Assembly (NCBI GenBank): GCA_032209605.1
Contig: JASFXZ010000001.1
Location: forward strand, 27,780,619 to 27,844,618
Direction: 5' to 3'
DNA length: 64,000 nt
Source: Mactromeris polynyma
Taxonomy: Eukaryota > Mollusca > Bivalvia > Venerida > Mactridae
Shown: in pieces, positions 11,131-24,500 of the stretch
How the letters are laid out: the number at the start of each line of letters is the position of its first letter
Position numbering within the stretch: position 1 is the first letter of the stretch
Notes under the pieces: model-generated
Told to the model about the DNA's origin: nothing
The model's database searches: none
Seen by the model: only the letters and a program-made list of their open reading frames with translations
Program-made: the position numbers and the translations under genes

Positions 11131-13783
11131 AAAATGTTTCAGATACCATGTGCAATGAATCTAATGCAAAATTAGCACCTTTTTGAAAATGGGTTCACAG
11201 ATATGACCCCCTGCATACTACAGTCATAACGGATGAGGAGATACTGAACCCTAAAATATCACACAATATCTAGACTAATATACACTTATTTGGACTATGT
11301 GCAAAAATTCTAAACACTTCAAACTCTAAATGCAATCTATACACAAATCCACAGCTGTATGAAAATGGGTTCAATTCATTATTTGCTGTACTCTCACAAT
11401 TCAGATGAAATGCCAGTTCGCATGGAAGTGGCAACACACGATATTACAGGGGCAACTTCGTTCCGATCGCTATAAAAGCATGTAAACAATGTCATAATTT
11501 TGCTAAAAATGTGGTGTTTCAGATAAATCTGACCATTTCTGCTGGAATATCTTCAATCTCAAACTGCTGTCTGTGTCGTAAACACATTAGTCAGTACATG
11601 TATGATGTAATGGCTTTGCTGAACGCAAGTTAGCCCGGCTGAAATACCTTCTAAAAATCGATGAATTTCTAAATCAAAATATCTGCTTTGACAGTGTATT
11701 TCAAAAATACGACAGTGCAGATCTGATCGTGACATTACTCTTTTCCAAAAAAAGTACAAAAGTGTCACCGTTTCTGAGAAAAGCCATACGTGGCTTAATA
11801 AAGGCAAATCCCTAGAACCTCGGCTTAAGACGATTAGTGATGCCGGTGATTTGACACTCTACACACAATGAGTTCAAGATAGTTTGCCTGATTCCAGGAA
11901 CGATAAATGCTAATTAAGAATTTCCGAAATATCGTACACGAGTAGGCTACAGTTCTCCGTATTTATGGTTGGTCTGTGTCGTTTCATCGGACAGATATTG
12001 CCATCAACATAACACATCTTAATTCAAGAAATTACTGATACATGTATAGGCCTACCCCATAAAAAGAAACGCGTCACCTATTTCCCATCAATACTTTCCA
12101 AAACAATTATTTCCGGATCAGATACTTATAGCAAATGCATGAGGATATATTAACACGGAGATTCAATCTAACAACAGCAATATGGATATCCAATTTTATT
12201 AAATGATATTCAGGAAAAAATGTTTATCCCAGGTCTTTAATGGGTAAAACTAATTAGTTCATCAAAATGGTTCGTTTTTATTTTTGTGGAGTTTTATTTA
12301 TTGAACCGGGAATTGGTTTATTCATTTCAATGAGTCACTCATGTATACTATACCCTCTTCAAAACAAACAATGCATTAAATTAGAATGATTCACTATACA
12401 GTAAGTATCACAGTAGAAACACTTGTAAATAACAATAGGTGACAATTAACAACAATTGAGTCCGTGATCAAGCTAGTTGTCCGTTTCACGTGGCAACTTT
12501 GTTAAAACTACTTAATATGCATTTGGTTTCTAGACATTCGAAAAAGCAGAGATATTTACCCATTCTCTTGATGTTAATAATAAAGTTCAGAAAAGTAACG
12601 CTGATATTGTCAATTGAAATCGAATGTTTATTTAAATGTGTTAAAATCAAAGGACTAAACGCCTTCAATAGCATGGCATAACTAATTGTTGATAAGTTTA
12701 AAAACTGTACAAATTAAATTTAAAGTACCGACTAACACAAAGTAAACGATAGATGATATAATCAAAGCGCTGAAAATACAACAAATGCATGAGATTTAAA
12801 CGGTAGGAGAGCAAACTTAATTACCAAATCCAAGAAGAAGGACATACTGATGTTTTGATTTAATCAAAGCACAAGACGTTATACAAAACCTAATCAATTT
12901 TGGTGGCATAATTGTTTTACTTATGTTAATGCTTGGGCGTCCCTGAAGCTGTATTTTACATGCATACGCTTCAATGTACGAACTCAGAAACACTTCTAAG
13001 TAAGTATATGTACTTCATAACTCACTAAGAAGGTTTTAGTATGAAAAACAATGAAGAATAAATTACATGTATAACGTGTATTGATTATAATGTATGGCGT
13101 GTAGTTTGGTCAGCATCGTTTATATTTCAAACACTTAGTGCGCATGCCATTGTAAACTATTTACGTTGTTCGTTAATTGCCACTTCGAGCATTATGCTTC
13201 GGAGACTTTTGTCATGCGAGAAAGCCATTAGTTGACCCGCAATTGTTTTCCTAAGCCGGAATATCCCCTGTTGCGTTTCGGAAGTTACCAAAAGGTGTCG
13301 AAATGGAAATTTAATTATTTGAAAAGGTCACTTCAGAAAACAATGCAGATCCTTAAGTGTAGCTAATTATGGCGAAATATTTCTCTAGATATTTCGCCAC
13401 CAAACGGTTCTCTGTCTCGAGTAATTCTTTCATCATTATTGTTTAGTACACTTAATGCTCGGCTAGCTACGCCCTTGATTTATATTATATGTACGACAAC
13501 GAGACAAGAATATAAATTCCCTTTGTGCTTAGTATTTAACTTACCATCAATCAGTCGAAAAATTGACCAAATACATAACAAAGTAAATGAAATACTAAAA
13601 ATAGAGGAAGAAAATGATATTGAACTTATACAAGCACACGGAAATTATCTCAAAGGTTCAAAGTGCATTAGTTTAACTTATACATAAAATGGATATATAT
13701 GGTAAATGAATCAGAGCCGAAGGCATTGTCTTTCTGCTGACATCGAGCATTGCTGAAGCGTGTTGACAATTCTGTAGAGCACG
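11131..13783. other. intergenic stretch upstream of the GPCR gene
   Basis: No supported gene is seen. The open frames here are short, AT-rich and without family motifs or convincing splice contexts. It presumably includes the promoter and 5' UTR of the GPCR at 13784, but I recognise no specific element. Confidence 0.5.
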
Positions 13784-15169
13784 ATGGAGATAACGTCTAT
13801 GTATGAAAACTCTACTATAACGGACTACTCATCCGGCGATGGTGCGTATAATCCTAACAATTCCATATTTGCTGCCAATGGAACTGCAAGGACTGACAAC
13901 AACACTGGCGGTGGTAACGGTTCGTTTGACGACAACTACTACGGTTATTTTGAAGACGAGTATTATTATTCATATTATCTGGAAATCTTTCAGTTTGAAA
14001 TAGTGACAATGGGATACATTCGTCCGCTTCTGATTTTTCTTACTACTATAACGAATTTGTTCGTCTGTTGCTATTTTCTGGCGCAGAAACATCGAGGGAA
14101 AGCAACCAACCTACTGTTCATCAGTATCGCCTTCTCCGACACCATGACGGGCATTTCATTTTTGCCAAATTCTTTAGGAATATATGCAGCGGATTATACA
14201 GACATTTCTAGAGAATGGTGTTTGTCATACATGATACTCAGGTTTTACGTCTCTCGCGTTTTCCACACAGTGTCAGTGTGGCAGACGGTCATACTGAGTA
14301 TTCAGCGGTACATGTGCGTTTGTCACCCATTCATTTCCGGAAGGGTGTGTACATTCTGGAAAACGTTCATCAGTATTGGCTTCTCGTATGTGTGTGCTGC
14401 CATTCTTAACGTCTACCATTTGGTTGACAACAAACTTGGGGCCGGAATGAGGTGTCGGTGGCACGTAGAACAACCATGCACTAGGACATGTGTGTATCTA
14501 TGGTTCAGTGTTGCTTTTCAACACCTTGTTCCTTGTTTTCTACTTCTGTGGCTAACTATAAAGACTTTATTGGAATTGAAAAAAGCGCAAAGGCGAGTCT
14601 CTACCATGTCACTCAAGTCAAACAACTCGACAAGACTTAAAAAGGACAGAATCATTACAATCACCGCCATTCTAATTGTCGTCTGCTTCCTGATTCCAGA
14701 ATTTCCTCACGGTATCTACAAAATCGTTTTGGTGATACTACAACACGTGGATACACAAGATATTTTGACTCCGTATAATAACCACGTGATCATCTGCATC
14801 TATGAGATTGTCTTAATCATCAGTTTTAATGCCAATTTCTGGATCTACTGCGCAATGATGCATGATTTCCGGCGGAGCTTAGTTCGGTTGGTCACGTGCG
14901 GAATGGTCAAGCTTCGTAAAAGCGTCTCCCGACTACGATCGTTGTCTCTATCGAGTCGTAAGAGCAATGTATCTCGCACGAGCTCGAATGCAAGTCGTCA
15001 CCGAGTGTTCAGTCGTACAACAAGTCTACACTCAACAACCTCTGATGTAATTCACCACACAGTGGTCATACCACTCACTCCGACTAAAGGGTACGATAAA
15101 ATCAACTTCACAGATAAATCTACAGTGAAGAGCTGCGCAGACGACAATATGTGCGACGATGTTTTCTAA
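13784..15169 (+). CDS. class A neuropeptide GPCR, sex-peptide-receptor / DMSR-like
   Basis: Intact single-exon frame of 461 aa with seven hydrophobic segments from about residue 79. Class A landmarks: N91 in TM1, D119 in TM2, C146 before TM3, QRY at 174-176 in place of DRY, CHP just after, and FNANFWIYC in TM7 in place of NPxxY. The HTVSVWQTVILSIQRY helix and the FLIPEFPHG segment in TM6 resemble the myosuppressin/FMRFamide (DMSR) and sex-peptide receptor group, which bind short amidated peptides and usually signal through G proteins at the plasma membrane. The N-terminus has five N-glycosylation sequons (N9, N25, N32, N39, N45) and an acidic segment with eight tyrosines (52-65). The C-tail is Ser/Arg-rich. 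The first ATG was chosen; M6 is an alternative start. An AATAAA lies at 15461. Family call firm; ligand unknown. Confidence 0.85.
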   Translation: MEITSMYENSTITDYSSGDGAYNPNNSIFAANGTARTDNNTGGGNGSFDDNYYGYFEDEYYYSYYLEIFQFEIVTMGYIRPLLIFLTTITNLFVCCYFLAQKHRGKATNLLFISIAFSDTMTGISFLPNSLGIYAADYTDISREWCLSYMILRFYVSRVFHTVSVWQTVILSIQRYMCVCHPFISGRVCTFWKTFISIGFSYVCAAILNVYHLVDNKLGAGMRCRWHVEQPCTRTCVYLWFSVAFQHLVPCFLLLWLTIKTLLELKKAQRRVSTMSLKSNNSTRLKKDRIITITAILIVVCFLIPEFPHGIYKIVLVILQHVDTQDILTPYNNHVIICIYEIVLIISFNANFWIYCAMMHDFRRSLVRLVTCGMVKLRKSVSRLRSLSLSSRKSNVSRTSSNASRHRVFSRTTSLHSTTSDVIHHTVVIPLTPTKGYDKINFTDKSTVKSCADDNMCDDVF

Positions 15170-18100
15170 TATATTAATTTATTCTTTTACGGCTGTACAT
15201 AATGATATCTGAAAATATATGAAGGTGAATTTGTGAATTTAACAGAATTCTTCGAATATTTGTGGTTGCGCATGACGGACGATATTATTTCATTATGCGT
15301 TAGACCTCAAAATTTGCCTGAATCCAAATTCCTACTTGGTTGACTGTTTCTTCAAGCATCCAATATGGTGCTGTCTAAATAATATTAACGTGGTTTTTTT
15401 CAAATGACAATGCAATCTCTCCATTTATTTTCGATGAAGCAGAAATAGTCAACTCTATCAAATAAACTAATGAGGCAACATTGATGTTTTGTGATAAGTA
15501 TAGGATAACATGTCGGTTATTTCTCCATTCCCGACCTGCTATCCGGCTCTCACTGTGACAGAACGTTCCGGCCGCGGATTGGTTCGGTAATGACGTACAG
15601 ACGATCTTCTTCTGTCTGGAAAGAAGAACATCACAGATCCATAACCAGAGCGGTAACATAAAGGGAGGGTTTGAGGCATGATCTACTGTATCGATCAACC
15701 AGCAAGTGGAGCTGTTTGCCTTAGTGTAGCAACGGACTTTTACATCGTCTAATTTCTTGACTGAATAATATAGTTTATAGAAATTTAAACAGTTGATTGT
15801 CGTTATGCTACGTATGTGTACATAATTATGTATATTGTACTATATTATATACAAATAGTATCAGCAAAATCTACTCATTTGGCTATCCTTAAACATTGAT
15901 AATGTTTTGCGGTATTCCCACCGACATAAAAAGTTGGCTTTTTTCATGTCAATTTCCCCCATTCGTTTCAGGCGTTTACAGAAAAGTTCTTTAAATATCG
16001 ACCTTTGAACCCACCAAGCTATAGCTAGTAGACGTGCCGCAGACAGGTACATGTATTTAAGTACGGATAGCCTTATAACAGATAACCGTACTGTATACAC
16101 AACGTACATATTGTATTAAGATTGACAATACTCATGTTTTACCCGAAAACTGAAGTGAAAGTCCAGCGTTAGCTTTGAATAAAGTTTTTTGTTTTGCAGA
16201 TATGCTTTGATTATGTTATGATATTATTCATCTTTGTACATACAAAATCCTTCAATATGCAAATATTATTTATATTTACTCCTACGTAACGTATTATATC
16301 CTTTGGCCGGCTAGGTTTAGATCGTAATTTAAAAGATATATGAAATACATGTAATATGATTCATCAATATGGACTATAATGACCTGCAGGGCAGGATCTG
16401 AAACAAAGGTTTTCTTTTACTGCGGCAATCCAACATGTCTGCACTCTTGCTTTATGTTCCATCGTTAATATTCCCGCGCTCAGAACTTAAGTAAATTGAT
16501 GTATAACTGCCTTGCATTCAGTTACGGCTAAGGGAAGCCGCTCACAGTTCGCATCGCTAACAAGTGTATTTACCGCCACGTTTGTATTCTGGTTCTCTGC
16601 ATCAGACAGTAAACACAGGGAACCAGCCCTGCATTCATTTTGCAATTTATTCCCCGTGTACATACAATGTGATACGGTGGGCCAGGGATACAAACCAAAA
16701 TGTGAGCGACAGTTAGTCGTAACTGAACGCAGTGTTCGGCTCTCAAATTCGCGTGCTACCTTGGAGTTTTGCGAGCGAGTGGGCGCACAGCGGGCGCGCA
16801 CTTTTTGGCAAACAGTGCGTTCAGTAGCAAAACGCTTGCACACTTTCGTAACTCGAGCGAGTGTCAGCCTTAACCGAACGCAAGGCTGGTATCATAAAAT
16901 CTGCTCGGATTAATCAATGAAGTATTGTGCTTCATTTACACCCAGCGTACGAGAAGAACTAACGCTGTGGCATGGAATAACAGAGCAGCCAATGAAAATC
17001 TTCGTTTCAAATCCTAACCGGCATTCTGTAATAATCCGTTTACAAAATATGCTGTTTAAAATATGTCCTAAATGGTTTCGAACTGAAGCATTATATACAA
17101 CCACGAAGTACATCTAATGAGAGCATTTCATTGACAAATTGTCCAATACGGAACCCTCATTTTAACCCTAGCAGTCGCCTATCAATGAACTCATTCCAGT
17201 AAGGTGTAGAGCTTTTGTCAAATCCCCGAAGGTCGAAGATGTATTACGTATTCCACACAGAAACTTTCAACTAGGTGTAATGTCAAGACTGCGGTCACAC
17301 TGTTAAAGTCCCACGAGTCGGGGATCGTCCGCTCTGTCTAAATTCCCAAAGTCTGCCCTCCGCCCCTCAGTCCCTCCGCCCCGCCACAGTGGGACAAAAC
17401 ATTGTCAGATGCAGAACAGATAATGTCACATTAACCAGCAAGACGAGACATTTCACAAGTAATTCATGTGTAAATGCCAGTGCGGCATGTATCGGACATA
17501 TTGGTTACAAAACCTAAGCATATCTACAAATACTTGTATCTACAATCGTCATCATTACACATATCGGCAATCGACATGATCTTATCATGATCACATAAAA
17601 CGAATTGCACTAGTACGAATATCTATTATGCACGTATGGTAGTACGGCAGTTATCATACAATAAATGATTTATTGCTAGCAAAACTAGCAGAGTAACACT
17701 CTGTCATATGTTACTGTTAGTACTTAAGTAACAATAGTAAAATGCATTGACATATTTATTGCTATCAGCAGATGCAATAATGAACGATACAACAATAGCT
17801 ACAGTAAGGTACTTCCAACAGTAAGTCGTGAAATATCTGTAGCAAAAGAAGACATCCGTCACCATACCCTTTTTCATAATATATGTTTCTTAACTACGGT
17901 GGAGTATTTCTGCCGTTCTGCCCTTTACCCAAATAATCACATATTGGCCCGTAAGTGTCCAGAACTGCCACATTAACGCGAACAGATGCGCGTTGCTAGT
18001 TATTTGACAATCAGAAGACTACGGCAGAAATATGTTTTCATACTAACCTATCAATAAAACCAGCTTTGCATCAAATGATTGATGTTCAATCATTAAAATT

Positions 18101-18578
18101 ATTCACTAGGAATCGGGTATCATTATATTTTATGTTTCTTCAGAAAAAAGTTTATCTGGGAGTTGGTTCACGTTATTGCGATTGGTCTCGTCTGCTATTG
18201 GTATATGCATACTACCCCGCAACACTCTTCAGTTATGAGTACACCTGATATTAGTTAGATAGTTTAAATGACCCAACAATTGCTGATACATTATCATGGC
18301 TATACTACATTTATCATTCGCGTATTGTTTGCAATATCTCTATATCAGTATATGCTATAATGACTGCTATATTTCAACTGCACCTGAAGGTATACTCAGT
18401 GTTGTACGTATTTGTATATAATGGTGTCACAACTAGATTATGTGGTATAGCGTAAACAACTGAGAACTTTTCATTTTGAAACTCTGGTAAAACAGGAATA
18501 TAACTACATACGGAGTCATACGTAAATGAAATGTGTGTATAATTATGCGTTTTTGTGTTTACATATTGAATTTAAAAC
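15170..18578. other. intergenic stretch with fold-back repeats
   Basis: No supported gene between the GPCR stop and the first MFSD1-like exon. It contains the inverted-repeat element at about 16510-16895 and a smaller inverted pair near 17890-18040. The open frames in this region lack motifs and overlap the repeats. Confidence 0.5.
16505..16895. repeat. fold-back (MITE-like) element
   Basis: The left end around 16510 reads TGCCTTGCATTCAGTTACGG. The reverse complement of the right end around 16890 reads AGCCTTGCGTTCGGTTAAGG. This gives imperfect terminal inverted repeats of about 22 bp about 390 bp apart. The interior is more GC-rich than its flanks and repeats AACGC-type words. No target duplication was fixed. 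It is probably a non-autonomous DNA transposon. Confidence 0.5.
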
Positions 18579-21500
18579 ATGTCTGACGTGAAGCGGAAGT
18601 ATTCCCGCTTGAACGGCCGCTGTGAGAGTGCCAATGGATCTAGATATTATTCATGCGATGAAACAGATTCAAGTCTGTCGAACAGTGACGATGATGATCG
18701 TAAACGCTCAGAAACATTGTTTCATTCGTTATCTTGGGAGATTGTTCCTCCAGTCAATGTTGAAACCAACGCAAGTACAGCACCCTCACAGGGCTCCCAG
18801 GACGCCAGTCATACTCGATCCGAGGACTACGGACACTCCACTCTCTCAAATGAAACCTTCGTCGATCCCATATCAACATTATCTAAATGCATATTTCTGT
18901 TATGTTTGTGTTTGATCCCGATGGGTGGGTATATTCATGTATTTAATCACATCAAACAATAAGACGTTTAGGACAAATGTTTTGACATGACGCTGTTATT
19001 CGTGCCGCAACAGTTACAGTAAAATGTCAGATCTTAAAATGAGCCGTTCTGATTTATAAGACCAGTGAATAGCTATTGTTTAATCATCTTAGAATTGCAC
19101 ATTCTGTAATATTTGCATCGATCACTACGCCGTGTAATGTTAGTTATTATCGAAACACATGTAAGCTCTAAATCAATGTCTCGTATGCAATATGGTATAC
19201 TGTTGCTTGAACATCTACTTATTGATTCCTGTATTTGTATTACTGTGTTTATGAAGTCGCCCGTCGCCGTGCACATTTTTAAAATCACTTTATGGTATTT
19301 TGGTCGACCCGGTATGTCCCCATTTCTGTTTTATCCGGCGAGACGAGGGATCGAACCCACGACCTTCGGATTCGTAGTCAGGAGCGTTAACCAGTGAGCC
19401 ACAGATTTCTACGCGTGATTAAACTTATTTATATTACATCGATTGGAAAAGAAGCTAACACAACTTATATCAATTACTCTCGATAATTGCCTTCTGTGTT
19501 ACGAACCAGTACGGGAGCTTATTTCAGGGATTATGAAGTTCGAGGTTTAACCTCGCACAAGGCGGAATTCGTTTGCACGAACTCTGTATCAGGAGTCAGG
19601 CGATATACCACTAGGTCACTGAGCCTTACTTGAGGTCAATTGTATTTGTGACGTCTGTATTACATCATGTACCACAAATACCTTTTCCCCACGAACTTTT
19701 ATTTGATGACGAAAACCACCAATTGTTATGACTGCAATCCTCATACAGGCCCTGCTAACACATTTCCTTGTGGTGTCTGAGAAAAGCTATGTACATGTAT
19801 TTCCAATTGCAATTGAATTGCCAGCGACGTATGTGACCAACGGTTCCACATAAAGTGTGTATGCTTCAATTTACGTCACACGCACATATTCATGTATGAT
19901 ATTAATGATACATAAATATTGTGTAGCATGTATGAAGTGAGAACATTCAATGTAAATTAAGTTGCTAAACTTAACAATTCTGGTAAAAACATGAATACTT
20001 GTTGTCACATAATCCATCCTTCCACAAAATCCATCCCGCATACAAGCTTGCTTATTTGTCACTGACATGACTATTTTGTATAAGTTGGCACATATGTCGA
20101 ATAAAGAAGAAGCAGGTGTGACGCTAATAGTTTCTTCCTGGGTTATAGGTTATGTTGTCGTTTTGGTGGGAGACATTACTTTGTTGTACAATATCAACGA
20201 TTGTATTTCTCTGAATGGTAAAACTATTTACACATTTTATTCACAGGTGACTATTTCTGTGTAGACAATCCTGTCGCCTTGCATGACAACATTCTCAAAG
20301 ACATTGACATCAATGAATCACAATATACGAGATTCTATTCTAATGCACAATGGGCAATTATAGGGTCTTCCTTTTTCGGAGGGTTCCTGATCGACAGGAT
20401 TATCGGAATTAGAGTTGGAATAATTCTGTTTGCCATCATGTTGACAATTTCTCAGGTAAACAGCATTGGCAATCTGGCCTGTGAAATCTAGACAATCTGG
20501 CGTGTTGCCTATGAAACGTTGGCATGTTGCCAAAAGAGATTTGGTTCTGTCTGTTTACTATGGCTTATTGTCAGGAATATACTGCTGCAAATTGGAATTT
20601 TTATAACCACCAAGTCTAGTTAATATTGTTTTTTCTTTTGTGCATTTTTTGGAAGAGTCGTGTGAGCATATGGAGGAAACTCATCCATAACTGATACATT
20701 TACAGTCATATAAAACATCATCCGAACTTGTTTATACTTATCTTGTAAAGTGCATCCTCTACAGAGCATCACTCTTTGGGAGATGTATATCTTTGCCTGG
20801 TATTGAGAGCATCACTCTTTGGGAGATGTACACATTTGGCTGGTATCGAGAGCATCACTCTTTGGGAGATGTACATATTTGGCTGGTATCGAGAGCATCA
20901 CTCTTTGGGAGATGTACATATTTGGCTGGTATCGAGAGCATGTCTCTTTGGGAGACGTACATATTTGGCTGAAATCGAGAGCATCACTCTTTGAGAGATG
21001 TACATATTTGGCTGGTATCGAGAGCAACACTCTTTGGGAGATATACATATTTGGCTGGTATTGAGAGCATCACTCTTTGGAAGATGTACATCTTTGCCTG
21101 GTATTGAGAGCATCACTCTTTGGGAGATGTACATTTTTGCCTGGTATTGAGAGAGCTTAAATAAGTCTTAAGTTATAACTACCGGAAATTTAATGTTTTG
21201 TTACGGCTGAAGAGAGGGCCACTTTGGATTGGTTCAACTGTATTTATAGTCTTTTTCATGATCCTATATATTTGCATTGCCGTGGTAATAAATGTGATAT
21301 AACACTGCGCAAAACATATTTTTCTACCTAACAGGCAATATTTGCTGGAGGAGCATACATGGACAGTTACTGGACAATGTTTGCAGCTAGACTTCTATAT
21401 GGGTATACATGACTTTACTTCACATCAAGAAATATTTCACGAGGGGTTGGAATTTCATACAGGTGGGACATGGACATCCCAGATTAGAGATTCATGGAGA

Positions 21501-24500
21501 TAATCTTGTTAATAATATCTCGTAGGCGAGTTTTGATTCCAAGAACTCGCCCTGCTCGGGATATGTTTAAAAGAAACTCTGAACGGTTGAAACTCTGACT
21601 TAAATTTGTTCACGGCACATGACCGACCAAATGATATTGGCCTAGCCTAAATATTTTATCTATTTGTATACGCGGATCACAAAACACAATTTGTAGATGC
21701 AACTTAATCTGTCAGTCACTTTATATGACCTAATGCAGAATCAACATGTATATGTGTTGCTGCTGGTGACTATTAGCTAAGTAATATAATTCATATTTAC
21801 AGAATTGCCCGTGGTCCGTTAGGAATAATTGTGGATAAGTTGGACAAAAAATGGTTCAAGACTGGAAATTTGAATACTGTTTTTGGCTTGGAAAAAAGTA
21901 TGGGTCACATAGTAAGTTAATATATCAATGTTCTGGTACAAAACTGGGGAAGAAGCAGTAGCAACTATTGAGATGATTGTGTTGCTTTGATAACTACAAC
22001 CTGCAGGTAGTAAAATCATTGGTGCAGCTGTAGAAACTGGGAGCAGTTGACTTATATCGGCAAGATTAGGCAGAAGTTTTAAAGCAGATGGCAACACGAT
22101 AGTGTGATATAAAGTATCATAACTCACAAGTTTGCAGCACAAACTCAATCATTACAATTAAACCCTTGGATCGAACTGTAATGTTTCTGAGTAGTGAACA
22201 TTTCTATTGTTCTCTGCAGGGCCGTTTGTGTCACAAAGTTCAAGTATCTATAATTGTCATGCCAACCTAACCATTTATTGTAATCTAGACGGAAGACGTG
22301 AAGTGGAAGTGAAACAATTGTATTGTCTAGTGATATGCGGCTAGATTATTATCGCTTTAATTATTAAATGTAGATGAATCGAGTATTGTCAAACTTTGAG
22401 ATAATCGTTGATAAATGACTTTCAGTCAATAATTCATCAAGTGTCTTTGTAAAGAGGTCATGTTTCTTCGCTCGTTGTTCTTCATCATGGCGATTTCTTT
22501 GAATTTCTAGACTTAGCAATGGGCTCTCCATGTATTGGTTTGTTAATTTTATCAAATACTGGTTTGTTCGAATTTGTTCCACCACCACTCCACTCAGCAC
22601 TCGTATTTTGATCTGTTGCATCATTACTCAACACAGTGTGTTCCATTTTCAGAGCAATTTTGTAAATATTAAAATCATGAGTGTGATATATGATGGACTT
22701 TCCACGTACAAACAGAGTTACGAATGTTTAGGATTGACTCTGTTTACAGGTACGGATTTAATAATGATTAATTTCTTGATTGTGATATCCATCTGCAACA
22801 TAATTTTTTGTTCCGCGCTAACATTTTGTATATTTTATATTCTCTTAAAAATAAACAGACCTTGTTAAACAAGCGACTGGAACACAAAATGATCAGTTTT
22901 CTGGAATCGTTTTCAATGATTGCTTCATTGGTTTCCAACCAGTACTCTTGTCGAATTCAGGGTTTGTGGAAACAATGGAAACATCTTGTCCACAGCAGAA
23001 TATGATTAACCCACGTCCTTCGAATCAGGAGTCTGGGGATAAATGCCTAGACCACTCACTGTGCAAGCACTGTGCAAGCACTGTATATAATTTCTGTAGG
23101 TTTAACGTGTATATCCATTCAGGTGTAGGCGTTTGTCTTGTGTCACTTGTGTCCTCGTTGTTTGTCGCTGGTATGGACAAAAGAGCTGACAGACTCAGAA
23201 GCATTGTGAGAATTGTACCAGTTGAAGGTATGCATCAAATAACATGCACTTGTTCAGTGTGAATTTTTTCTTTGTAATGTACTACTTTTCAGTCCCTTAA
23301 GGTCAAGGTCGTACTGCGAGATCAAAGTCAAATCGGAAGGAAGGTGGCGTGTCAGTTTCCTGTGTAAGGAACATCTAGATCTGGTTATATTTTATTCACT
23401 AAAGGCTCTTAAAAGCATCACAACTGCATAGTAATTAACATAATCTATCATCTGAAATCATTATAAATATACAAGAAATTGGCCCAATAACTTAGTGGTA
23501 GAACTAAGTTGTATAACTTCGCATTGGGCGCCGAAGGTTATTGTTTCGACCCTGGTTGTGACACATTTTATTTTGTTTGTTTCAGATGAAATCATCACTG
23601 TATCCAGTATAAAAGAGTTTCCACTTCCCTATTGGCTTATTGTGCTTACAGCAACTGTCTATTATATTGGAGTGTTTCTGTTTGTAAGTCTTGGCAAGTA
23701 AGTTCTGTGTAAGTGATAAAGTTTGCGATGCGGAAATTTGTGCAACATTTACGATTTTTGAAAAGCCGCAGAAATATTATCCAGCGTAAATTTCCTCGTG
23801 TTATTTATTTTACACATCCACATCCCTATCATAAGACTAAATGATAACATTAAGGTCATCCTTAAGAAAGTGTTCGTCTGTAATACCCTAATTGACACAA
23901 TGAAAATGTTATCACCTCAAATTATGTTCGCTCTTCCTTTAAGAAGTGTCTCTAGTAGAGGTATTACAAACACCATTTTGTCTTAAGAATGGCTAATCTG
24001 AGAAATAATTTATTGTGTTTTAATCTTCATTGACATATTTCACTGTTTCAGGATATATTTGGAGAGGAAATACGATTTGAATCCTAAATACGCGGACACT
24101 GTAAATGGGTAATTGTTTCTTTTCATTTAACTTTGCGAGTGACAGTTCAATGCCCTTATTTTTCAATTATTCCAAAAATGTATATTTTTTCTTGATTCAA
24201 TCAATACATCAAGTAAATCAAATTTTCTGTAGCAATAAACTGGAAATCGTTAACTTTTTTCAATTGTCTTTGAGAATTACTGTTCATTGTCATAATAATA
24301 TTTAAATGCCTTACCATATGGTCAGTAGAAAGGTTTGGAATCACATGCATCAAAACATAGTTTAGGTACATTTAAGGCCATTCTTAAGAAACCGTTTATT
24401 AACGTACCCTAATCCACCAAATTTAGTCAATAATCAATGGATTTTGACTCCTCTGTACACAAGTTTTCATGTCATATTTCACATACGTAACGTGAAAAGA

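Noticed and set aside
16487..16913. Overlapping frames of 118 and 133 aa on opposite strands
   Set aside because: They lie within a fold-back element with locally higher GC, which lengthens chance frames.
20776..21134. Overlapping open frames on both strands
   Set aside because: They are products of the 41-bp minisatellite, whose period is not a multiple of three and whose unit lacks stops in several frames.
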